A stretch of 64,000 nt of DNA, from NCBI GenBank assembly GCA_028866995.1, contig JAGWHD010000001.1:119218-183217 (forward strand), given 5' to 3'. How positions within the stretch are numbered: position 1 is the first letter of the stretch; the number at the start of each line of letters is the position of its first letter. This DNA is from Microcaldota archaeon. GTDB taxonomy: Archaea; Micrarchaeota; Micrarchaeia; Micrarchaeales; CABMGC01. Made by a program: the position numbers and the translations under genes. Of this stretch, positions 1-9,517 are shown piece after piece. Below the pieces are notes generated by a model that did not search any database, had not been told where the DNA came from, and worked only from the letters and a program-made list of their open reading frames with translations.

Positions 1-183
1 CCTGAACATCTCGCGCACCTGCATGGTAGTCAGCGAGCTGAATATCTCGGTAAGGTGGTACCTGGTGATAGCCCCCTTATGAGACTTTATGCCGAGGGTC
101 TCCTCGGCCATCCTGAGCCATACCCCCATGCTGTCGGACAGCACGTCGTCAAGGTCTAGGCCTATGGTCTTCCTATCCGGCAA
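1..183 (-). CDS. HAD-superfamily 5'(3')-nucleotidase-like protein, N-terminal part (truncated by window edge)
   Basis: Manual minus-strand translation from TTG at 183: [50 protein letters not shown]...; HAD motif [10 protein letters not shown]. Confidence 0.6.
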   Translation of the reverse strand, partial: MPDRKTIGLDLDDVLSDSMGVWLRMAEETLGIKSHKGAITRYHLTEIFSSLTTMQVREMFR

Positions 184-594
184 TTATCCACCACCTACCA
201 TGGAATTTGCCTCCATTTTATATCTTTCCCTGGACCGGGACTTGCAGTCAGGATAATTGGGGAGGTAACAGATCAGAAGCTTGGCATATTGAGGTATGCT
301 GATGCGATAGTCACTGAAGGGATGGAGAGAGGGCTGGAAGAGAGGCCGTGGCAGTACTTTACGGTCTTGACCGGCTCCAAGAGCACAGGCGTTAAGGGAG
401 ATGGCAGGTCCTACGGCCACGTAGTCGCCATAAGGGCAGTGGAGAGCAAGGAGGCCATGACTGCGGGGTTCTCAAGACTCCCGTATGTGCTGCTGGAGAG
501 CATATCCACGAGGATTACAAACGAGGTTCCGGGAGTTGTCAGGGTTGTGTATGACATAACGAACAAGCCACCTGCAACCATAGAATGGGAATGA
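160..594 (+). pseudogene. guaA: 5'-truncated GMP synthase C-terminal (dimerization) domain remnant
   Basis: In-frame read ...[28 protein letters not shown]...[25 protein letters not shown]...[16 protein letters not shown] matches the GuaA C-terminal signature. PP-loop ATPase part absent; in-frame TAG at 157-159; only an internal TTG start at 289. Confidence 0.75.
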
Positions 595-612
595 TTCCCT
601 ATGGCCAGGAAA
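590..612 (+). repeat. Direct repeat copy 1 (partial tRNA-Cys 3'-end duplication), AATGATTCCCTATGGCCAGGAAA
   Basis: 21/23 nt identical to 1692-1714, which includes the 3' end of the tRNA-Cys gene. Confidence 0.75.
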
Positions 613-662
613 TGGCATTAGTGGGGAATGTTCATAGTTTATTGTGAGGTTTGTTGTGCTGG

Positions 663-1610
663 TTATAAGTTTTCCTTTAGAAACATCTTTACCTGTTTAT
701 AGTACTGCCCAAGCGAGAAATCAACAAATAATTGTGGTCTATCAGTTTCTACAGCAGAGGCTAACGCGTCGAAATACAGTTCCTTTTCTACAGAGAGATT
801 AATTAGGGGAAAGTCGTTATCTATCAAGGTTTTGTTGAATACCAAACGGCAGATTCGCTTGTTTCCGTCAAGGAAGGGATGTATCTTATATAGTTTGTAA
901 TGTGCCGTAGATGCTTTCTCAATGGGATTAAGGCCGCTTCTATCATACCAATCTAGAAAATCATCAATCATGTTATTTATCTCAGAATAACCTGGAGGCC
1001 GGTATTTGAGTTCTGTATTTTGTATCGGTTCGTGCTCGCCCTTTCTATATAGGTACACCTGTCTGTCCCTAAGTTTGCCAGGCGTTTTTGTCTTGAAGCT
1101 GGCCATTATAGTCTTATGAAGACTGAGAAGATATTTTTTATCAAGTTTATGACGATGTTTTATAGATTCTACGGCATTCAGCATGTTTCTGCTTATGCGT
1201 TCCCTTTCGGTAAGCTTGGAGGTTTTAACTAATGCGTTCTTTACATCATTCAGATCCACGTCAACTTCTTCTGTAGTGAGCGTTGTAAGGATGAAGGAGA
1301 CAGTACTATCCACATCATACTTTCTTCTTTTTAATTCGGTCAGTTTCTGGTATTTTTGATTGAAATGCTTGGCGAATAGCAAAGTCTTGATTATCTCATC
1401 CTTATCCAGAGAGCCGGCGGAATATTCTTTGCCAGATAGCTTCTTGATTAACTCTTCTTTGAATGAATCTTCAAGAAGTGCCAATTTCTGTTTGGTTGGT
1501 TTGGCTATACCTATATATTTGCTGAAACCTTTAGGCTTATTTAACACCCGATAAATCAGAAAAGAATAGTAGTAATTTTTACCGCTAATCCTCTTTATTA
1601 CCAATGCCAT
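663..1610 (-). CDS. Fic family protein (probable AMPylator)
   Basis: Canonical Fic motif HPFLDGNKRICR; visibly more AT-rich than neighbours. Confidence 0.92.
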   Translation of the reverse strand: MALVIKRISGKNYYYSFLIYRVLNKPKGFSKYIGIAKPTKQKLALLEDSFKEELIKKLSGKEYSAGSLDKDEIIKTLLFAKHFNQKYQKLTELKRRKYDVDSTVSFILTTLTTEEVDVDLNDVKNALVKTSKLTERERISRNMLNAVESIKHRHKLDKKYLLSLHKTIMASFKTKTPGKLRDRQVYLYRKGEHEPIQNTELKYRPPGYSEINNMIDDFLDWYDRSGLNPIEKASTAHYKLYKIHPFLDGNKRICRLVFNKTLIDNDFPLINLSVEKELYFDALASAVETDRPQLFVDFSLGQYYKQVKMFLKENL

Positions 1611-1619
1611 AGTATATAA

Positions 1620-1692
1620 TTAGGTATACAGATATATTAAAGTTTGTATACCTAAATTAGGTATACATAAAAGTGCATGTAAGTATACCTAA
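1620..1692. promoter_or_regulatory. Cluster of four TTAGGTATAC/GTATACCTAA boxes upstream of fic
   Basis: TTAGGTATAC at 1620-1629 and 1657-1666; GTATACCTAA at 1646-1655 and 1683-1692 (all perfect). Confidence 0.7.
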
Positions 1693-1714
1693 ATGATTCC
1701 CTATAGCCAGGAGA
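1692..1714 (+). repeat. Direct repeat copy 2 (overlaps tRNA-Cys 3' end)
   Basis: AATGATTCCCTATAGCCAGGAGA, 21/23 identical to 590-612. Confidence 0.75.
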
Positions 1715-1775
1715 GGGAATTGAACCCCCCTTTTCCGCTCTGCAGGCGGACGCATAGCCGATCTGCCATCCTGGC
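1706..1775 (-). tRNA. tRNA-Cys (anticodon GCA)
   Basis: Reverse complement GCCAGGA...TCCGC-CTGCAGA-GCGGA...GGTTCAATTCC...TCCTGGC; acceptor, anticodon and T stems pair. Confidence 0.9.
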
Positions 1776-1845
1776 GAATGCTATAAACGATTTATAAATG
1801 CAGTTATATATAATAAATCATCAAGTAGGTTGTTAGGGGTTGACC

Positions 1846-2961
1846 ATGAAGCCTGCATTCCAGATACTGCCTGAAGAGTTCGTTTCGAAGGCCCAGTTCT
1901 TTGACTACAAGATACCGATAAGCGAGGCGTTCGAGAGCATAAAGAGGGACGGAGCCGTAGTCGTGATGAAGGACAAGGGGTACTATGGCATAGTCGACGA
2001 CAGGGCGATAGCCAGGAACAGCATGCTGAAGCTGCCGTACGGGTACGCCCTTGGGAAGGTAGCCAGGCCCCTCAGGTACATGGATTCCAGCTACGACATA
2101 GAGAAGGCCGCTACCCTGTTCTACAAGTCAGCAACAAAGGTGCTGCCTTTCGCCGAGAAGGGCAGGGTAACAGGCATAGTCCACAGAATGGACGTTCTGA
2201 AGGCGCTCCTGTCATTGCACTCCCTATCGCAGTTCAAGGTCAGCGAGGGCATGTCAGCGCCTGTTGAGACTATCGAGGCCGATGCGACAGTCACGCAGGC
2301 CAATGCGGCGATGAGGAGGAAGAAGGTCAGCAGGCTGATAGTCATGGACAACGGCAAGGTCTACGGGATACTCACCTCAAGGGGCATGATGCTCTACGGC
2401 ATGGTCGGGAGGGAGAGGCAGGAGAAGAGCAGGAAGTCGCTCAATCCTGACGTGATAAATGTCAGGGAGGTCTGCGACAGGAACGTCAATTCCATAGAGT
2501 ACGATGAGGGCATAGAAGGGGCCATGAGGGGCATGATATCCAAATCGGTATCCGCTTTCCTGGTCACCAGGGGCGGCAAGCCGGTAGGCATAATAACTGC
2601 CAGGGACGTGCTGGAGCTGTTCGTAAGGAACGCGCAGGAGAGGAAGAGCAGGATAGTCATATCTGGGCTTGATGATTACACGAAGGAGTACGAGGATGAA
2701 CTGTACACGTATTTCGGGGAGCTTGCGGAGAGGATAGACAAGTTCCACGCGATAAGGGTGGGGTTCATAGCCGCAAACGTCAAGAGGCTCAAGGGAAGGC
2801 TGTACGAGGTGCGGATAAGGATAGGGCTGCCAAAGATAGGCGCCATATCGGCGCACACGACCGGCTTCAGCCTGGAGAGCACCGTCAACGACGCGATAGC
2901 AAAGGCCTACAAAGAGGTCAAGGGCAAGAAGGAGATGATGCTGAACACCAGGAAGGTTTGA
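1846..2961 (+). CDS. Multi-CBS-domain protein with C-terminal HPF/S30AE-like domain
   Basis: CBS-type segments (e.g. MSAPVETIEADATVTQANAAMRRKKVSRLIVMDNGKVYGILTSRGM); C-terminus IVISGLDDYTKEYEDELYTYFGELAERIDKFHAIRVGF...YEVRIRIG...AHTTGFSLESTVNDAIAKAYKEV resembles the hibernation-factor fold. The ORF extends to TTG 1840. Confidence 0.8.
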   Translation: MKPAFQILPEEFVSKAQFFDYKIPISEAFESIKRDGAVVVMKDKGYYGIVDDRAIARNSMLKLPYGYALGKVARPLRYMDSSYDIEKAATLFYKSATKVLPFAEKGRVTGIVHRMDVLKALLSLHSLSQFKVSEGMSAPVETIEADATVTQANAAMRRKKVSRLIVMDNGKVYGILTSRGMMLYGMVGRERQEKSRKSLNPDVINVREVCDRNVNSIEYDEGIEGAMRGMISKSVSAFLVTRGGKPVGIITARDVLELFVRNAQERKSRIVISGLDDYTKEYEDELYTYFGELAERIDKFHAIRVGFIAANVKRLKGRLYEVRIRIGLPKIGAISAHTTGFSLESTVNDAIAKAYKEVKGKKEMMLNTRKV

Positions 2962-2962
2962 C

Positions 2963-3436
2963 ATGGAAAACCCGCAGCAACAAAAGGCACAGTCAAGTTT
3001 CGAGCTCTTGATTACCCTATCATTCGGCCTGGCGATACTGCTTCCGCTTGTGGTCATAGCCTTTCTGCAGATAGCCAACGCCAATACCGCGCTCACATCG
3101 GCTGAGGCGCAGCAGGCCGCTAGCAAGATAGCCAGCGTCGCCACTCTCGTTGGCAGCGAGGGGCCCCCTGCGAAGCAGGTGGCGCAGATAAACGTTCCAA
3201 AGGGAGTCAACACGATATACGTCGGCAACACGATAAACGGCATAGGCCACGAGATAATCTTCGTCATAGTGTCACCGCAGGGGCTGAGCTACGTCACGGC
3301 GTACACACCGATAAACGTGAGCGGCAACCTCTCTACATTCTCGAACCCAGGGACGTACCTGGTGAACGTGAGCGCGCAGCCCAGATGCCCCAGCAGGACG
3401 TCGCTGCCTTGCGTGTACATAAAGACCGTGGTGTAG
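2963..3436 (+). CDS. Class III signal peptide pilin-like protein
   Basis: MENPQQQKAQSSFELLITLSFGLAILLPLVVIAFLQIA: archaeal class III prepilin pattern. Confidence 0.7.
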   Translation: MENPQQQKAQSSFELLITLSFGLAILLPLVVIAFLQIANANTALTSAEAQQAASKIASVATLVGSEGPPAKQVAQINVPKGVNTIYVGNTINGIGHEIIFVIVSPQGLSYVTAYTPINVSGNLSTFSNPGTYLVNVSAQPRCPSRTSLPCVYIKTVV

Positions 3437-3437
3437 A

Positions 3438-6400
3438 ATGCGCCTCCAGATAAGCTTGGACTACGTCATCGTGCTTTCCTTCGTCCTCGTAGTGTTCATC
3501 CTCGTCTTCGGCTCCATAGCTACGCAGAGATCCTTATCCGCGACGCAGCAGGTGTTCGCGCAGCTGCAGCTCATAGCACAGACCGTTGCGTCGCAGATGA
3601 CCACCGCCTCGCAGAGCGGCAACGGCTACAGCTCAACATTCTCGCTGACCAGCGCGCTGAACCTGCCAGCATACAACGTCACTATAACGAAGACAGGCAC
3701 TGTCATAGCAAGCGCTAACATAAGCGGCAGGATTGTGCAGGCTGTCGCGTACGGGGCGGCTAAGAGCGTGATATCCTCTGATTCATACCTGGTGAGCGGC
3801 AACAAGGCATATGTGCTGCCGACGCTCCAGGGCAGCATATCAATCAAGAACTCGTACGGCAACATATGCATAGACGTGCAGTGCCCAACGACAAGCTTCC
3901 AGGCGCAGAACATAGCGCTTAGCCAGCAGGCGAGGCTTGCGGCCAATTTCAACGGGCAGAGCAGCTATATCTCGGTAAACGCGCTGAAGGTATCGACGGG
4001 CGCGACTGCGAACAACACAGTCACCTTCTGGATGAGATGGGACGGCCAGAACAACGTGATGCCATTCGGGTTCGCCGGCTACGACCTTGACCTGTACACC
4101 CCGTCGTGCTTCGGATTCAACACGAACAACGCAGACGTATACGGATTCAACGTCTCGAGATACAAGGGGGCATGGGTGTTCGTCGCTGCCGTGTTCTACA
4201 ATGGGGCTTATACCGGCAAGAGCGCGATATACATGAACGGCGTCAGCCAGTCGCTGAGCCAGTGCCTTGGAAACGCGCAGAGCGGGACCGCGGCGACGAA
4301 CTTGCAGATATCTGGTTTTCCCATAGTGGCAAACTACTATTTCAACGGCAGCATAGCCAACGTGCAGCTGTACAACACATCCCTTTCCGCAAACTCCGTG
4401 AACGCGATATACTATAGGGGGATCGGGGGCGCGCCGTTGTCGTCCAATACGCTGGTCGGATGGTGGCCGCTGAACGGAGATGCCAATGACTACAGCGGCT
4501 ACGGGTACAACGGCAATCCAAAAGCTGTGTCGTACAGCTCTGTGAGCCAGCTCATCGCTAAGGTGACCAACTCTACAGGCGCTGTCGTGTCGAACACACT
4601 GGTGGGATTCACGACAAACATAGGCGGATTCTACAACAACAGCAGGTCCATATCCAACTTCACCAACAGCAGCGGAGTTGCTACCGCATTCTTGAATCAA
4701 GGCAGCTACACAGGCAGTGCGTTGGTCAAGGCAATGGCATTCCAGGGCAATGTGGTGACTGTAAAGAACCTTACTTGGTGGTGGTCGATGGGAGAAGGCT
4801 ACGGCGCCAACGCACTAAACATAGGTATGAAGAATATGCTAACCAACAACGCCATGTATAACGCAAATATTATACTCAACGCTGGAGCCATGGTGAACAC
4901 ATCTTGGGCGAATCCCAACTACGTCGCAAGCTTCAATGGGCAGAACAGTTATGTGAGCGTATCCCATTCGTATGGGCTGGATTCCTCAATCCAGTATACC
5001 GTGTCATCGTGGGTCAAGACCTCAAACTCAATAGGGAGCATATACTCAGCAGCTGTTGGGATAGGCGGCTATGTGCTGTGGATCTACCAAGGGAATGCGT
5101 GCGTGTGGGCAGGCACAAGCAGCACCTACTGCTCGAATACAATAGTGAATAACGGAAACTGGCACAATATAGTTGCCGTATTCCAGTCATCCTCGAGGAG
5201 GATATACGTGGACGGCAGGCTCGCCGGAAGCAGCTCCCTCTCAAACAATCTTACAAGCAAGGCTGGCAGCCAGATAGGCAGTCAATGCAATCCGAAATGC
5301 CAGCTCTTTCTGCCAGGGCAGATAGCGAACGTGCAGATATACAATGTCACGCTGTCTGCGAACCAGATAGCGCAGTTGTACGGTCGAGGACTGTCTGCCC
5401 CGTCTGTTTTCCAGGGAGGACTGACGGGATGGTGGCCGCTGAACGGAGATACTGTTGACTATTCATCACAACATAACAACGGCAGCATAGGCGGAAATCT
5501 CGCATTCGTCTCCATACCTACGCAACTGCAGACATCGATAATCAACAACACACAGGCTGCGAGCCTCATAGGCACGAACAGCTACGTGCAGATTCCATCT
5601 TCCAACAGCTTGAACCCTAGTAACTCCCTTACAGTGCTCGCGTGGGTCAACCCAGCAGCTTATAGTCCTTCCGACACTGAGGTCGTAGTCAACAAGTGGG
5701 GGCAGGCAATATCAACGGACCAGTATAGCGTAGGTATAGCGGCCAGTACGGGAAATGTCCTCGTATCGCTTGGAAACAGCGTGGAGGAGAACGGCCATAG
5801 CACCGTGAAGACGGTGCCTTTGGGCGCATGGTCGCAGGTGGGGCTTGTCTATAATGGAACTGCTGAATCTGCAGTGCTTAACGGCAAGACGTACGTGCTG
5901 GCCACGGGCCTTAGCGGCAGCACCGTGCCGAGCTCGCCTGTTGCCCTGGGCCTTGGGGCAGAGCTAGGGACAGGAACCCCGTACAGGTTCCTTAACGGAT
6001 CGCTAGCCAATGTCCAGATATACAATTCATCATTATCGCAGTCCCAGATAAATCAGGCTTACCTCAATGGCGTGGAAGGCTTCCCCGTCTCGAATACGGT
6101 CGTGGGGTGGTGGCCGCTGAACGGGGATTCGTATGACTACAGCGGCAATGGCAACGATGGTACCGCTGCCGACGTGGTATACGGTTCCTCGAACCAGACT
6201 TTGCTTTACTCTAAGAACGGTTTCGGCATTAACTTCAACAGCTGCAGCAGGATAGTCCTACCGAGCGCCGCAAGACCCACGGGCGCGCACACCATAGAGT
6301 TCTGGGTATACCCGAAGGTGTGGTCCCTATATAGAGTAATGCTGGGAGGCGAGATAGGCTCCGTTGCAAACGGAGGAGTCTCAATGTTCAGCGTCAGCAA

Positions 6401-6779
6401 CAACTCTATCGAGTACAAGATTTGGAACTCAGTTACTTCAGCTGGCCTGGAACATACGGCGCCGCCGCTGAACACTTGGACATTTGTCACTGCTTCGTGG
6501 AACGGGACATCCACTGCGAACGCGCTGAAGCTGTACTACAACGGCCAGCTTGTAAAAAGCACCACTGGATTGACAGGACCGATAACATGGGATTCGAGCA
6601 GTTTCTACGTTGGAGAATGGGCCAACAGCGGAAATCCCGCAGGCTACTGCTTCAACGGCACAATCGCAAACCTGCAGATATACAATACAAGCCTTACAGC
6701 CAACCAGATATACCAAGACTACAACAATGGCCTTCCTAGGATGGCTTCGGTGACTGTGCCTCTGGGTGTTAGCACATGA
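3438..6779 (+). CDS. Giant multi-LamG (concanavalin A-like) surface protein with N-terminal pilin-like helix
   Basis: MRLQISLDYVIVLSFVLVVFILVFG N-terminus; repeated VGWWPLNGD..DYSG..N.G motifs and YING.LANVQIYN LamG signatures, about four domains. Confidence 0.85.
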   Translation: MRLQISLDYVIVLSFVLVVFILVFGSIATQRSLSATQQVFAQLQLIAQTVASQMTTASQSGNGYSSTFSLTSALNLPAYNVTITKTGTVIASANISGRIVQAVAYGAAKSVISSDSYLVSGNKAYVLPTLQGSISIKNSYGNICIDVQCPTTSFQAQNIALSQQARLAANFNGQSSYISVNALKVSTGATANNTVTFWMRWDGQNNVMPFGFAGYDLDLYTPSCFGFNTNNADVYGFNVSRYKGAWVFVAAVFYNGAYTGKSAIYMNGVSQSLSQCLGNAQSGTAATNLQISGFPIVANYYFNGSIANVQLYNTSLSANSVNAIYYRGIGGAPLSSNTLVGWWPLNGDANDYSGYGYNGNPKAVSYSSVSQLIAKVTNSTGAVVSNTLVGFTTNIGGFYNNSRSISNFTNSSGVATAFLNQGSYTGSALVKAMAFQGNVVTVKNLTWWWSMGEGYGANALNIGMKNMLTNNAMYNANIILNAGAMVNTSWANPNYVASFNGQNSYVSVSHSYGLDSSIQYTVSSWVKTSNSIGSIYSAAVGIGGYVLWIYQGNACVWAGTSSTYCSNTIVNNGNWHNIVAVFQSSSRRIYVDGRLAGSSSLSNNLTSKAGSQIGSQCNPKCQLFLPGQIANVQIYNVTLSANQIAQLYGRGLSAPSVFQGGLTGWWPLNGDTVDYSSQHNNGSIGGNLAFVSIPTQLQTSIINNTQAASLIGTNSYVQIPSSNSLNPSNSLTVLAWVNPAAYSPSDTEVVVNKWGQAISTDQYSVGIAASTGNVLVSLGNSVEENGHSTVKTVPLGAWSQVGLVYNGTAESAVLNGKTYVLATGLSGSTVPSSPVALGLGAELGTGTPYRFLNGSLANVQIYNSSLSQSQINQAYLNGVEGFPVSNTVVGWWPLNGDSYDYSGNGNDGTAADVVYGSSNQTLLYSKNGFGINFNSCSRIVLPSAARPTGAHTIEFWVYPKVWSLYRVMLGGEIGSVANGGVSMFSVSNNSIEYKIWNSVTSAGLEHTAPPLNTWTFVTASWNGTSTANALKLYYNGQLVKSTTGLTGPITWDSSSFYVGEWANSGNPAGYCFNGTIANLQIYNTSLTANQIYQDYNNGLPRMASVTVPLGVST

Positions 6780-7312
6780 AGGCGCAATTCTGGTCACTTG
6801 ACGCGATATTCGGGATAACGATATTCCTTGCAGCGGTAGTGGTGCTACTTGCAGTATGGTACAACGTCGTCCAGGAGTTCTCGCTATCGTACGGGTACGG
6901 CTCCGGAGGATTGCAGGACCAGCTGCAGGGACTGCAGGCGAGGATGGTTTATTCAGGCATACCTGCGTCATGGAACGCGCAGGTCACGCCTTCCAACACT
7001 GCCACATGGAACAATGTGAGCGTAGGCCTCGGGACGGGGGACAACACCACAGTATCCGTAGCCAAGGTGCTTGAGTTGGCATCAATGGCAAGGAACAACT
7101 ACCAGGCTACGAAGGCGCCACTCGGAGTCGGTTATGAATACTACGTTGTCATAAGCTCGCAGTACTTCACGAACGTCAGCATAGGGCTCAATCCGGCAAC
7201 TTACAACGCGACATCGATACAGGTATCCAACAGGCAGGTCGTACTCAACAATGGCCTTCCTGCGAACATAAGGATGATGGTCTGGACAAATAGGACTTAT
7301 GGTGTAAGCTGA
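6776..7312 (+). CDS. Pilin-like/minor pilin membrane-anchored protein
   Basis: MKAQFWSLDAIFGITIFLAAVVVLLAVWYN N-terminus; 4-nt overlap with upstream gene. Confidence 0.6.
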   Translation: MKAQFWSLDAIFGITIFLAAVVVLLAVWYNVVQEFSLSYGYGSGGLQDQLQGLQARMVYSGIPASWNAQVTPSNTATWNNVSVGLGTGDNTTVSVAKVLELASMARNNYQATKAPLGVGYEYYVVISSQYFTNVSIGLNPATYNATSIQVSNRQVVLNNGLPANIRMMVWTNRTYGVS

Positions 7313-9481
7313 ATGAAGGGAGTAGCGTTCACACTTGACGGCATATTCGCTTTGGTGATAGCCGGAGCCGGAGTGTCCGTATTGGTCTACTTCTTCTATG
7401 CGGGCCAGACCCCATACCTTCTCCAGACCTCGCAGGCGGGATCTGTTATGAGCATACTCTCAAGCGCGAAGATAGGGACTTTCACGGCGGTCCCGTTCCT
7501 GAGCTACATCTCAAAACAGGGCGCTGCATCGAACCAGACGTGGCCGCAGTACCTTAAGGACGCGTATGGAAGCGGATCCAACGCCTACGGACCGCAGAAG
7601 CCGTCAGTCGCATTTGTGATAGACGTATCGAACGCGATACTGAACAACTCCATAGTCGCGGACTACGGCAACGTATATTTCTCCGACGGCGGCGTGATAT
7701 ACTGCTACAGCAACTATGGAACCCAGCTCTGGAGCAAGAAGGCTACAATACCTACGGTTGCATCGCTCGCGCTCTACAACGGCATGCTCCTTTACCTTGA
7801 TTCTGGGAACCTGACTGCGCTGAACGCCTACAACGGCACCCAGATATGGAAGAGCAGCATAAACACAGGAGGAACTGTGACCACGCCGCTGAAGATATAC
7901 CAGGGGATTGCGCTGTTCGGCGCTGCGCACAACAACATTCTTTGGGGCATATACGCCAACAACGGCACCACAGCGTGGAGCCTTTCGACCGGCAGCACCG
8001 TGCTCAACATCACCGCGGCGCAGGGCTCGATTGTCTACGTTGACGGAGCCAACCTGAACCTCATATCGATGCCCGGATCCGGATCGCCTGTTGCCGTATG
8101 GAACTATACCGTCTCAGGGACAGTATTGCATTCTGGTGTCTCATCTTCAGGCAACAGCATAGCTTTTGCCCCAGGTGATACCAACTCCGCAAACGCCATA
8201 AGCATCAGCAACACGATAGTGGGCAACTACCTCATAGGCTCAAATGTCAGGGGCATATCACTTTACAAGGGAACTGCATACTACCATGCGGTAAGCAACG
8301 TCACTGCGATGAGCGTCGGCGGCACCAAGGCATGGGACAAGGGAATCCCTTCTGCGTACGGCAGCGCGCTGCAGGGCTCATACCCGGTAGAGTCTGGGAC
8401 ATTGGTCTATACACTGGGATGGACAGGCTCCAACATGAACCTGACAGCAGAGAACCTGACTAATGGCACCGTGATGTGGAGCATGAAGATGCCGTACAGC
8501 ACAAGATCCAATCCAGGCATGGTCCTCGCATACGGAAGGTTGTACCTGAGCGTCGGTAGCAAGATCATAGCGGTAGGTACATGCAGAGGCAGCCCCGGAA
8601 CGTCGCTCCTCGCCAGCGCCGCCACAGCATACGCCAACGGATATACCGGATGCGCGTCTGCGATGCTCAACAGCATCAGGAGCGAAATCAACTACACAAT
8701 GCAGATAGACAGGATAAGCTCGGTCAACGCGGCCACGTTCGACGGAGCGAGCAGTTATGTCGAGATGAAGAATCCGTTCCAGAAGGCATCGATGACGCAG
8801 GGTACCATAGATGTGTGGGTCAAGTTCAATACGTACGGTTCCAACAGCAATATAGTCTTCGACGTGTGGGGCCAGAACCTGTACCCAAGGATAACATATA
8901 CGACATCGAACAATGACATAAACCTAGAGTACTGGATAGATGGTGCGTACCATAACCTTGCGTACTCGGGTTTCTCCTCGAAGTGCCCCGTCAACACGTG
9001 GTGCAACATAGTCGTTACCCTAAACACAGGCACTGGAGCGAAATCATATCTCAACGGCAAGCTAATCGCCAACGATTCGTACACAGGCACATCGTATAAC
9101 GCGGGGCTCAAGGACATGATCATAGGGTACGATAGCAACCTCAACTACTACATGCACGGATACATATCCAACGTGCAGGTCTACAACGTATCTGAGAACA
9201 GCAGCGCGGTGCAGCTCATGTATAGGGAAGGTCAGAACGGGGCTCCAGTAGACCAGTTACATATCGTGGGATGGTGGCCGCTTGGGGGAGACACCAATGA
9301 CTACAGCGGAGCCAATGATACAGGATTCCCGTTCAACATCGCCTACACCAATTCCAATTATTCAATAACCTCCATACAGAACGCATACCAGGTGAGCAGT
9401 TCCACGATAGCGTTGCCTCTGCTGAACTACACTGGCGGAAAGTACATAACGCACAACGTGAGCATAGTCTCGTGGAGCTGA
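7313..9481 (+). CDS. Membrane-anchored protein with PQQ-like beta-propeller and LamG domain
   Basis: MKGVAFTLDGIFALVIAGAGVSVLVYFFY; repeats such as NLTALNAYNGTQIWKSS; C-terminal LamG with VGWWPLGGDTNDYSG. Confidence 0.8.
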   Translation: MKGVAFTLDGIFALVIAGAGVSVLVYFFYAGQTPYLLQTSQAGSVMSILSSAKIGTFTAVPFLSYISKQGAASNQTWPQYLKDAYGSGSNAYGPQKPSVAFVIDVSNAILNNSIVADYGNVYFSDGGVIYCYSNYGTQLWSKKATIPTVASLALYNGMLLYLDSGNLTALNAYNGTQIWKSSINTGGTVTTPLKIYQGIALFGAAHNNILWGIYANNGTTAWSLSTGSTVLNITAAQGSIVYVDGANLNLISMPGSGSPVAVWNYTVSGTVLHSGVSSSGNSIAFAPGDTNSANAISISNTIVGNYLIGSNVRGISLYKGTAYYHAVSNVTAMSVGGTKAWDKGIPSAYGSALQGSYPVESGTLVYTLGWTGSNMNLTAENLTNGTVMWSMKMPYSTRSNPGMVLAYGRLYLSVGSKIIAVGTCRGSPGTSLLASAATAYANGYTGCASAMLNSIRSEINYTMQIDRISSVNAATFDGASSYVEMKNPFQKASMTQGTIDVWVKFNTYGSNSNIVFDVWGQNLYPRITYTTSNNDINLEYWIDGAYHNLAYSGFSSKCPVNTWCNIVVTLNTGTGAKSYLNGKLIANDSYTGTSYNAGLKDMIIGYDSNLNYYMHGYISNVQVYNVSENSSAVQLMYREGQNGAPVDQLHIVGWWPLGGDTNDYSGANDTGFPFNIAYTNSNYSITSIQNAYQVSSSTIALPLLNYTGGKYITHNVSIVSWS

Positions 9482-9517
9482 TAGTATGTTTATGATATTT
9501 AGCAGCCCAATGAATCG

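Noticed and set aside
2377-3267. Minus-strand 296-aa ORF antisense to the CBS gene
   Set aside because: Composition is antisense of a high-GC coding frame; no recognisable domain; the CBS gene on the plus strand is clear.
3840-4700. Minus-strand 286-aa ORF antisense to the LamG gene
   Set aside because: Shadow ORF without domain evidence.
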